From the NCBI GenBank assembly GCA_002633005.1, contig NMRA01000074.1:206187-270186 (forward strand): 64,000 nt of DNA, written 5' to 3'. Shown here one piece after another: positions 27,501 through 39,500 of the stretch. Below the pieces are notes generated by a model. It was not told the DNA's origin and searched no databases. It saw nothing but the letters and a program-made list of their open reading frames with translations. The first letter of the stretch is position 1. Every line of letters starts with the position of its first letter. The DNA is from Phoronis australis. Its lineage: Eukaryota; Phoronida; Phoronidae. Both the position numbers and the translations under genes were made by a program.

Positions 27501-30500
27501 CTGGCAAAGTGGCGTCCTCTGACGTGAGCTTGGACTGTTGAATTTTGGTATTGAATTCACAACTTGTGGAATATAATTCACTGTTTCGATTCCATAAATG
27601 AACTTAAACAAAGATTCTGTGCTGCTGTATGTGTAAGCTATTGCATCTACAGCATGCATTCTTGATGTATTGATAGTGTATCAAGATGTTTCATAATTCA
27701 AATGGTTTTCAAGGGTTCAATAAGTTTGTTGTAGATGGAAGAGAATGAGAAGAGAGAGATATTTGAAGCAAGGAAGAAGAGAATGATTGAAAGGCTTATT
27801 GAAAAGCAAGAAGTCATAGCACAAGCATTAGAAATTGGAAGAGGTAACTTTAAATAATAATTTGATATATGGAGTACTGCCACGCAGCCTTATAATTAGT
27901 CATCCCAATACAATGGTCTATTTTGTATTGCATACATGTCAGTGCCATTTGTTCCTTCATGTCTGCTGCTATTGTAATTCACATCTTGATATATTTATGT
28001 GCTATAAGAGAAACAATTGTCAATTATATTCATACCTTCGTATTCATGCATGACCCCACACTAATAAGTCGCAATCAAATGTGCAAGTCTCCCATTGATC
28101 GGTGTCTCCTCATTTTCAGAGTTCTACTGCCAAGGTAAGGTGTCACACGCTGTGCATGCCCGTCACCCTCATGGCAGTCAATCCCATGTATCCATCGAAT
28201 CGCATCACCACCACATACGCCATATACGAAAACAGCTAGAGGACCTCAATGTATTCAGGCCATGGTTCATAGGGATTATCACTGTGGTAAGTTCTTCAGG
28301 TTTTATGATTCCATAGGCAATTATGACTGGGAAAGTGTGGTTAAAATAAATTTTCACCAATTTTGGATGAAAATAAATACCGAAATTGTATTTTTTCGTT
28401 TTTACGGGCTTCTAAGATTGTTTCAGAATGCTCAGAATTCTTTAAAATATTGTCTGTGCATAGCTGTGACTACATAACTTGGATGTAGAAAAACATTTTG
28501 GTTCTACATATGATTTATGAAAAATGAAACTGTAAAATTTCACGTGCCCACCATATTGATGAGATTTTACCGTTAGAAATTTTTTGTTATTCTCTGGGTA
28601 GGGGTAAGTTGTCTTGTCTGTGAATCACTTCTAATAGTCTAAAAGTGACTTGCAGTGCTCCTGGTGCCAAGAAGCATTGACAACATGCCAAGAATTGTAG
28701 AATGAAACTAATGGCTTACTTCGAAGTCCAACTGCCGCCTGGTGGTTTGGTAAAAATGGCCCAATTGGATTGCACACCCAGCAGAATTAATCAAGGTACC
28801 TAAACTACATGGTTAAGGGACTCATAAACATGGTTAACAGACTGCCAAACACGGGTCACAGCCTCATCGGCTTCCTGGGTCAGTTGACATCTATATTTTG
28901 TCCATAAACCGTGTTTGGCGGTCCGTGAACCGTCTTTCTTCATGAATGTGAGTACGTGTCCCGTGTATTTGGGTGAAAGGATCATTTTGTGAGTCGGTAC
29001 CCGTGTTTGTGAGTCAGTGAATGGTGTTTGCAGGTACGTGAGTCGTGTTCATGCGTCCATGACCATGTTTATGAGTCCGTTAACGGGTGTAGTTTAGGTA
29101 CCTTGTTAATGAGGAACATATTGCAACATTAAACAAACATTTTAGGCTGTAAATTTAAGTCGCGTTTCTTGTCCAATTTTCAAAGTTCAAAAAACTACTC
29201 ACGTGACTTTCACAAACTATTCGAATATGACAAACTTTCAAAACTAAAATTTAGAAATACTATTCGCCCCCAATGTGTTTTATAATGGGTTGCATTATCT
29301 AGAGAGCGATAACATCAGGATCCTGAGGGAATTTAATTAACCACAACAGCATGGTGTCTTTGATCTAAGCCAGCATATTGTGAGGTGCGCAAACTGGTCG
29401 AGTTACCCAATGTTGACCGACTAGAGTGTCAACGTAGGAATCTTGGGTTAATTAACCACCAATAACATAACACTTTGTCTTGGCCTCCTGATGCAGTGCG
29501 TTTGCAAATTGTGAGTCAAGTGTATTGTGCGTTTGCAAATTGTGAGTCAAGTGTATTGTGCGTTTGTAAATTGTGAGCCAAGTGTATTGTGCGTTTGCAA
29601 ATTGTGAGCCAAGTGTATTGTGCGTTTGCAAATTGTGAGCCAAGTGTATTGTGCGTTTGCAAATTGTGAGCCAAGTGTATTGTGCGTTTGCAAATTGTGA
29701 GCCAAGTGTATTGTGCGTTTGCAAATTGTGAGCCAAGTGTATTGTTCCTTTGCAAATTCGCCAGCTGTGTCACCACTGCATAAAACTTCCAGTTCTAGTC
29801 ATCATGACGCAACACCACTGCATTCATATCAAAGGGGGTGCTGTTTAAGTGCTACTCAGTGAACATTTTGACCTCTCAAATATTTCATGAAGCTAGCAGA
29901 GGCAGTGTACAGATTACATTTTACTTGGTCAAATTATTCTAAATTTGCCAACGATTCCCTGTGAGAGGCCTCCCAATCGGTTTCAATTGTGAGGAGGGTT
30001 CAACGATCTTTGCAGAACATTGGTGCATAACGTTGTTGTGCACGTTTTTGTCGGGGTTCCAATATTTTACCTAATGCAATAATTAGTAATTATTACACCA
30101 TGTGAATATTACAGCTACAGCTCATAGTATTGATTGTGGCCATCGCTGTTGGTGGCGTGACCACCATATCTGTTGATCCCGTGCTGGAACTTAAGGATGA
30201 CGTCACATTTGAAGGCCCAGTGACTGTACACCACTGGTTTCTTCCCAATGTCTGGATAGGCCCACCAATGGAAGCTCTGATAGGTACAGCAAACTTCTTA
30301 AGTCTGTGGGATTTGTGTGTCTGTAAAATTTGCGACTCCCTCAGCCTGTTCACGGTATCAAGCTCAGTTGTATGGTAGATCTGTACAACTGTTGGCGCGT
30401 CATCAGTTGTTCTCATCAAGAGCACTCCTCTAAAGCCGTTTTGTGGCAAGGAATAATTGTCACAGTACAAGATGCTCCACTTATGTCGCATTGACACGAC

Positions 30501-33500
30501 ATTTGATCGCAAGCTGGATAAACACGAAAACTGTTTGTGCATGCTCGCATAAAAAATAGCAAATGTTCAAACCACGTGGAATATGCCAGCAGACCAACTG
30601 TATATACCTTATTGAGCAAGTGTAACAGAGCTAATCCCTTCTGCCTTAGCTGCTCCAGTTTGTTTTTTGACAATAGTTGACACTGCATGGAGCAACTGAT
30701 GGAGTGCAAAGTATTTGCTCTGCCTTTCAAACCAGTTTCAAAAATGGCCGTCACAGTGACAACTTGCTCATGTCAGTCATGTTTACAGGCATATACTTGC
30801 ATTCTATCACCTGTTCCTAAAATTTCAGCTGTTCCTTGTTACCAGAAGTGCGCCTTGTGCAAATGCGACTAAAGCTGATCTTTTGTGTGGATCAGGGTAA
30901 TTTAACCTCATTAGTCATGACTTTATGGCTATGAAACACATTGGCTGAACTAAACTGGAATATCATACACTGAAACCAGAAATTTTATATGTTTGGCTTC
31001 TGAAAATTAAATTCATTGTGAAAAGTTACGTTAGGATCATTTTCTAAGGAAATTTGCGATAAGTATTGGCCAACTGAATTTCAGTTCACGCGACCATTAT
31101 TTCAGTTGGGACAGACCTGTTCACCTTAATGTATTCATTGTTCTACGTAATTGAAGTAATCAGTCTCGATGCGGGACAAAAGACTGTTGAAGCACTTAAA
31201 AATGGACCAGATGGTGGATTTGGAAACTACTGTAAGTCAGGAGTTAAAACTAGAGATTTTTCAATGTCCAAGACATGCTGATGATTTTTATTTTTATCAT
31301 TATTTGTAAAATTTATTTTTCCATTACAAAAATCTCCAGTTGATTGAATATTTACAGTGGTTTTCAAATAATACGGATATCAATCTGCTTACACACTAGG
31401 CCAATTGGTGCACTAGTCTTGGAATTAGAGAAACTTGAGGTTATGTAGAATCCTATAAAAATGTCCAAATTTAGTCAACTTTGGAACATATCTCAGAGAT
31501 GGCAATTCATACATTACAAGACAAATTTTAAAAAATTAATACCGTTTTCCCATCATGACGGCTAAATCTGTTAACATTAAAAGGACTGATAAAATTAACT
31601 TTATGCTCGGAATATGTCCCGAAAATAATAGGTGCGTCGCAAGCTCCGTTTCCAGAGATACAAAGGAGACCGTGTATAGGCGATATAAGGTCATTTATTA
31701 TGACTGATAAGGTACAGAAATATGAGTGTACAAATAACATAAAGATAAAATAATAATCTCTGGAAAGATGGGCAATAAAAAGCGCCACGACAGATGTTGA
31801 AGCATGAGATGTCTTCAACATCAACATTCACGGTCTCCTTTGTATCTCTGGAAACGGAGCTTGCGACGCACCTATTATTTTCGGGACATATTCCGAGCAT
31901 AAATGACATTTCACTCGTTAAATATATTTATGCGAGAATATGGACTCATCCCTCTTATACCCCCATCTTTCGGACTCTTCCAATAACCCCTTGTGTAGAT
32001 TTGCATGCGGTCCTCCTGCACTCAAGGCACTAGGACATTCCATTTCCAGCCTCACTATTGGTTCGTTTGTATTACTGCCACGAGTTTGGTCAGCTCCTGG
32101 CTCCCATAGGCTGATGATTGTCACGTGTCATAGGGCTCCTTTGTTCTCAAGAAAGTTATATTTCCTGCCATCTGTACTTCGCTTTGCAGCACTTAGGTTC
32201 GAGCTAATCTCTCTTCATTTTTCCCACCCTCTACCACCCTCTCCTTTGGGTAGTTCCTCTTACCTGAGTGCTGGCGCTTTTTATTGCCCATCTTTCCAGA
32301 GATTATTATTTTATCTTTATGTTATTTGTACACTCATATTTCTGTACCTTATCAGTCATAATAAATGACCTTATATCGCCATACAAAATGAAGAGAGATT
32401 AGCTCGAACCTAAGTGCTGCAAAGCGAAGTACAGATGGCAGGAAATATAACTTTCTTGAGAACAAAGGAGCCCTATGACACGTGGGGTGGCAAAATTCTA
32501 ATTACACAATGGCTTTAAGTGATTCCTGTTAATTTCCATTCATTTTTGGTATGAGGGAGGAGCTCTGCATGACGAAGATTTTGGCTTGCATTGTATATGA
32601 AGCATTAACTTTTCATATTGCCAACCAGCCATATCATACATGTACATATGTGGGTGTTCTTTACTCTTCGCATTATCCCACCTTTTCACTGATGCTAATT
32701 ATAGGAATGGGTGCTGTGTACGGATTGTGCATGAGAGCTGATACCTACCTGGAAGTCATTCATGTTAAGTCCAGGGACAGACTGACTGGCTGCTGTCAGC
32801 TGACAAGAAAGAACATTGCTGGTACAACAACAGTTGAGGAATGCACTGTGTTAACATCAGGTAAAGCTGGATCCTGAATAATTCACACTTATTGCTTTAC
32901 AAACATCTCATATTTCACAAGACCATGTAATGTCATGGTGATAGACTGTCCAGAGTTGCTGGTAGTTGGGACCTGATGAAACTCCTAAGTAAAGTCTTTG
33001 TTCAGCAGACTATATGTGATTACATGCTCATATCTCCCCAGTGTTTACAACCATGTTTATGATGGGCAATTTCACGCATGGTTGCCTGCGCTAATATCCA
33101 GAGAGCAATAACATCAGCTAAAGCTGGGGTTTCATTGAAGATAGCAGTAGATTTTTATGTTAGGGAACCGGTTGAGCTGCCAAAACTCGACCACTGGGGT
33201 GTCATACTGCAAAAGCTAGGGCCTTAATAAGGCACAATTGTAGATAGTTTATAAGGATAACCTGGTGCTGTAAAATAGGGCGAGTTTTTAATGCTCTGCT
33301 ATGCACATGCAGCTATGTTAAATTTTATCGCTGTGGCGCTGGTGCTATGAAATTATAAATATAATATTAGTAACAGTAATAATAACTTAGTGGCTATAAA
33401 CTTGCCTTCCATGGCAAAAAATATGAAACAAAATGAAGATCTTCCATAGCTTCAAAATTACTTACAATTCGTTTTTGCTGGGGATCAGGTTTCCTGAGTT

Positions 33501-36500
33501 GCTGTGTCACACAGTAATTTTTTGTGCCAATGTCTCGGCAAATAATTAACTGTCAGTTCTTTGCAAACTCATATATCAGTAAGTTCTGATCTGAGTATAG
33601 GCCTTTTACAGCAATGAGTGGTCTAGAACATTCGCTTCTTGGAAGGAGTTCTGGTACATGATAGTAAACTATGATAATAATTAACAGGAATAGGCGAGTG
33701 GTATCGCCATAGCATCTGCAGCAAGAGGCCACCTGATCAAGACGTGGTCACGCATAATTTGAAGCCATGTTGTTACATTACCAACAATCTGTGTCGACTT
33801 ACCTCAAAAACACATTGTGATTACCTGAATGGAAAGTGGCACAAAGATGCTGATCACTGCAGTGAGGTAAGGAGAAGGACTAGAATTTAAGTGTATTAAA
33901 AGAGACATTGGCTAATGGCAAGTGTGAATGCAGTGTCATGCTAAAGGGACATTGTCAGAGATTTACCTAAGGCCGGGGCAATTACAGGCCAGCGGGCATT
34001 ATGTGGAAATTGATGAAAATTTGTGAAAGACATTACAATTTGTGTTGTTTTTGTGGTCATTTCTGAGAAAAGGAGTCTTAATTAGAACTAATAGGAATCG
34101 CAGTCATGAGGGTTGTCTATATGACTGCCTACCCTTGAAATCGCAGGACCTCGTCGTTTGCCTCATGCAGGCCTGAGAACTAGCGGAAAGAAGCACAGAC
34201 TTTGAAAACGTATACAGACTTAGAAACTAAAGCACACTTTGTAGTTGCATATAGTCAGTATCACGTCTGATGTCCAGCCGTCCATTGCTAATGTTGTTTG
34301 ACTGTAGAGTATCTCAGAAATCGTGAAAAAGATCATGGTGAAATTCAATTGATGCTAAGTTATTCTGATGTTTTAATGTTTTTCAATTTGTGTATTTGGG
34401 TCTTGAGGTACGCTTATGGGATTTGCACACAAGTGGATGAGAAGGTGTGCCCCGTTTACCCCCAGAGTATACAGTGAATTCCTCGTCATTATATCAAAAG
34501 CTTGATAGCACCCTCATGGATTAAAGTGAGCTAGTCGCCATACATAAGCTTGGCTGAAAGTGTAATATGTTCATAAACCAACGCGTACAAGTTTCAAAGT
34601 TAAAAACAAACACTAGAAGTAAAAGGCAAACGATCAACACGACTGTTTTTAAAATTGAAAGTAAATAGTAACATTATACTAAGAGAAATTAGCGAATGTT
34701 TTTCTTCAGCATCTATAGGTTAAGTCAGATGTCAGAATTAAGTTGTGAATTGATTAGTACAGGTTAGGCTTAGGTGCGCAGAGGCGTTGGGGTAACAAAA
34801 CCTCAGATGTTAGTGTCAGTAGCAGTTGTCTCATGGGAAAGTGCCCTTCGAAATGCCTTTTAATTTTGTAAACCATGAGTCAAAATTCATCAGCTGTCAT
34901 CACAGACAACAGCTCTATTTCAAATTCCATGTTTATTGCTAACAAATAAGGCTTTAGGATCACTGTTTGTTTAGACTTGGTTTTTTAATACACCGACGAG
35001 GCTGGTCCTACACAAACTTTTAAGCCATACTGATGTATTAAGCCAAATGTCTACAAACTATAGATTTTAGCTCCATAATTTAGGTATGTATTTTCTGAAA
35101 GTACAAAGTCTGTCGAATGTGATTGTTGACCACTTTAAAGCAATCTGCTATCGACTGGATAACGCGACCGTGTCTTTTTTGTAAATTTAGCCAAAAGGAA
35201 AGGTACATCCACAGCAAAAAAGCAACAACATCAATAAGATAACTGCATTTTATTTGATATGAATGTACAGGATGAAGTATCAAAAATGCTGTTACATTTT
35301 TATAAATTATCATTTCGGCTGAAAGTCTCATGAATCTGATCACCAATTTGAGATGTGGTGTTCTGAAGTTTGCCAAATTTGGCCATTTTCGAGAGTTCTA
35401 CATGAGTAAATGCAAACTTAGGCTCTATGGTTGTGGCTGATAAGAAAATTGTTTAATTAACCCAATTTATTTTGAATGTTTCTATGACGAATATGGAATT
35501 TCCACCATCCACACCCACCTGTTGGTTGTGAATGTAAGTGAACATTCTCTATTTTCACTGGTTGTTTTCATTCTGCATGTGTAAGATGACTGGCATCCCA
35601 TCACAATGCATTTTGATGTATCTTATTCATGCTATCTATAAAAAGTCAATGGAATGATGCACTGGCACCAGTTGATTTGCAGATGGATTCCTCTGTCGTG
35701 TTATCCCCTGACTGTTGATTTCCAATAAGAAATTGTATGTCAGTCATTTTTTTCAAAACAGCTTGACATTTGCCAAACCTTAACACAAAGGTCTGGTGGA
35801 AATATGCAGCAACAGTTGCAAATTCAACTACAGTGGCACGCTTTAAATGTTGGTTGTCTGAAGTTTTCAGCCAGCAATTCCATGTCCTTCATTTTTTGGC
35901 AACACAACTGAGTATTGATAAGAAGGTGATAACAAAGTTAACTTAAAAAATCTTTCCAGATCAACTGCTTGAAGGACATTTGCAATCTGGGGTTTGGTTC
36001 TGCCAGTGATAACTTCACAAAGTTCTACACAACTCAGCGTGTGATCCTGCACAACCAGTGGTTCCGTTTTCCCTTTTCCTTGCTGCTCCACTTTGGGATC
36101 ATCCACTTTGTCCTCGTGGCCATTATTCAGGTACTTTTATCATTGAAAGGCTAGTAGTGGATTTAAAGGCCTGTGCAGCACCAGCTTTGAAAATCTTTGT
36201 TTCTTTTTCTTGTTTGGGGATGGAATCTTTTGGTTTGGTTTTATTATGGTGAGTTGGTAATCTCAGCAATTACTCAGGATAAAACGAAGGGTCAAATGAA
36301 GTTACCATTGTGTGAAATGGGATGTTCCATGTATGTATTCCTATTATGCCTAATTGGCGAGGCCTGGCAGTGTGCCCTACATAATGATAGGTGAACCGCT
36401 TCCTTCACTCAAGGTTGTGGGTGCCAGTCTCACTGTGACACACTGCAAAACCCTTGACTTAGGTCTCTATCTCCTCAGTTATATCTGTTAGTATGTTAAT

Positions 36501-39500
36501 AAAGCAGTGATCAGGGTAGTGGGCCCACTCGAGCGGTCTGTGCATGTCTGGTACAATGTGTACCAGCTAGAATGCCTGCTAATATACCTCAATATATCCT
36601 CAATATAGCTTTAACTACACAAGTAGCAAGGCCCCTCCATAGGATATAGCTGCTGAAGCAGTATGTGTTTCGCATGCTGAACATGAGAAACCCTTGAGTA
36701 AAAAATTTGGAACATTGGCGTATGGGCCCTACAACATGTATGTACGGTATTCATACTCATCAGTTGGTCTATCTCCATACTTATTCCACTGCCTGTATCG
36801 CATCATCTGAAGTACTCTGTTGTACTATGGTCAAGACGCAATTTTTTTATTAATACTTTCAGTAATGGTTTTCTTCTGAAGTAAATTTATTGACTTCCAG
36901 TATTGGTATACTAAAATATTGTAACAACTGGAAGACAAGTGTCACTGCAGTTGTGCTTAGACTAGTTATACTATGGTATCTGTTATCTTTTTGTGTATTT
37001 TGTTTCTATAGATTTCCTTGTAGTTTTTATTACAAAACATTGCACAGGTGCTTTAAGAGTTCCCAACTCAAGACAAAAGCGTGTCTACCATTTTCAGGTC
37101 TTTCCTAATAATTCAATACTAGTTTTGTCATTTTTGCATTTTCTTTGATTTTTTCCAAAAAAACTTTTAGGTTTTGGTTGGTGCTCAGATTGAGAAATTG
37201 GCAGGCTGGTTGAGAATTGGCCTTATATACATTATCAGTGGACTTATGGCTCTCGTGGTGAGTAAAAGACTTGACACCTTTCATATAACATGACCTGCAG
37301 GCCTCTGAGACCCGCTCATTCCAGTGTTGCTGCTTAGTGCATGGTCATACATTAAGCAGCTGGGGCTCTGTTTAACAAAGTTTTTTCTTATGCCCAGTCA
37401 CAACTTAAGACAGCATATCTCAAGATTGTTACTGGAGCATATTTCATATTTAGTGAATTCATTCCTTACTTCTAGCCTGTCTTACTATATAGTGAATACT
37501 CGCAGGCCAATGTACTGATTGCTCAGCATCCCAGATAACGTGTCTAAAACAAGGACTACCATATTCACCTCAATAAGCACCCAGGGAGCTTAGAAAGATT
37601 TGTTTCAGAAAGTGCGCTAATTATAGCTTAAGGTGGTTGAAACCCGGTCTCCAAAACAGGTATGGACGTAAGCTAGGATTCATCAAATTTACACTCTGTG
37701 ACGTACCCTTAACCTATAATGACAGACTTTCTACAAAAATTGTGGTGCATTGCTATCAAACTTTGTTGTTAAATTACGATCATTTTTCAGAAAATTGCTC
37801 CGAAATCCCAGGGCAAAAACTTGCCGAACGTGTTTTATTTAGCACTTGTTGATCTCATCTGCTCAAAAGCGTTCGAGTGTTGTCTCGGTAAGACCGATAT
37901 TTAATGTCATTGAGGCGCTGGGTGACTGGATGCATAACAGTCTAGCAGTTATTTTCCGGGAGCTCCAGGGGGTGTGCGAAAGTGTTCACTATCAGTGGGT
38001 CATTTTGACTTTAAAACACCAATTATGAGTAATTCAATAATTCCTCCTAAAATTAACGCAAACGTTTTTACGGTATTAGAAACTTTTTGAAATTAGTGTC
38101 ATTCTTGCCGATGCTATGCTACCCGTTTCATGAATGCATGGTTCCCGAAGAGCAATGTCTTCGATGACAGGTACATGTATGTAGCGCGCACTTCCTGGCC
38201 ACGTGCTTTTAACACTGGTCAAGTTTTATTAGTCTTCGATTCGCGGTTTTCACGTGTACGAAGAAATTTGGATTCCTGTTGAGGGAGATCTGTACGGGAA
38301 AGAAACATTCCAATCCCTTTGACAAGTTTGCTGCGTCTGTTCTGAAAGGCCAGACCATAATGGGACACGTTCCTCCCAAGATCAGCAAAACTTTTGCGTT
38401 CTTTTTGAAGCACGGTGAAAGTTTGAAATGTATAGTCATGGCTAAATACCAATATAGCGGCGAGGCTCGTGGTCTACAAATTCTGCGTACAATGATTTTT
38501 TCAGGACTGTCTAATCTTATTGATAAATTGAAGATGTTACTGTAGAATTACAGAACTAGGTAAGGCATTTTGTGCATGTACATGTTCATGGCCTGGGTGC
38601 TTATTTTAGGGAAATCTCGAAAACACGTGGAGGTGCTTATAGGGTCATGGGCGCTTATTAGGGCGAATAAAGTATTGAAAATAAGCAATATTTATATATT
38701 TACGTGGATTGTGTGTTAGATTTATTTTAAGTATAAATTGTAGTAAGTTAAAGGTTTATTTTGCCGCTGTTTAGTTGCCAATGCTGAATTCTTAACTGAA
38801 GCTCTTTGGGATTTAAATACGTTACCAGGCTAATCATTGTTGCTGAATGAGCAGTGGCAACTCAAGTCAACAGCAAAGTATACAGTCATCATTTTAGGTC
38901 AACCCCAATTAACTCTGAATCCTTTTCTTTAAGTAGCTGATGGTTTCCATATGTTTGTTGGAAACAGATGAAGCGGAACCCAATCATGGCAAGGAATGTT
39001 ATGAGAACCATTTTTCTGAGAGTAAAAGGCCTAATTTGATTTTCGTAGTTTAGCCAGTGACTAAACAAGGCAAAATTTAGCTTTAAACTGTAAATAAAGT
39101 ATAACACTGATTGATTCTTTGATGTCACGAATAAGTGATTGTTTGATTTTGGGCAATTAAATGTTTCTGGTTAAGTGCTCGTCTGTTGTTGGTTATAACA
39201 TCTATTTTGTCATTTGTCAGTCGCTGACAGCTTGCTTACAACAGTGCTGTTAGTTAAAGTACTCGTCTCACAACTTTCCAGGCAGCTGGTCTGTTTGGTG
39301 AATATCATCCACAGTGTGGCGCCATGGGTTCTGTGTTTGGCCTTCTGGGCGTTCAGAGTGTAGAGCTAATGCAGTCATGGAAGATTATCGCCAAGCCATG
39401 GAGGGAACTTGCTAAACTGGCTGGCATCATTGCCATATTGTTGATGGCTGGCACATACTCCTTCATCGATAACATTGGCAACGTTTTAGGTTACATATTT

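Noticed and set aside
29452-29776. Repetitive ORFs, or a CRISPR-like array
   Set aside because: A 31-bp minisatellite with no unique spacers. The repeated peptides arise from the period not being a multiple of three.
31940-32368. 142-aa ORF at 31.9-32.4 kb
   Set aside because: It lies wholly within the inverted-repeat cluster. Part of its translation is the mirror of an ORF on the other strand.
38279-38545. 88-aa ORF seen twice (also 39658-39924)
   Set aside because: Same intronic sequence in the two copies of the duplicated block. The similarity reflects duplication, not selection.
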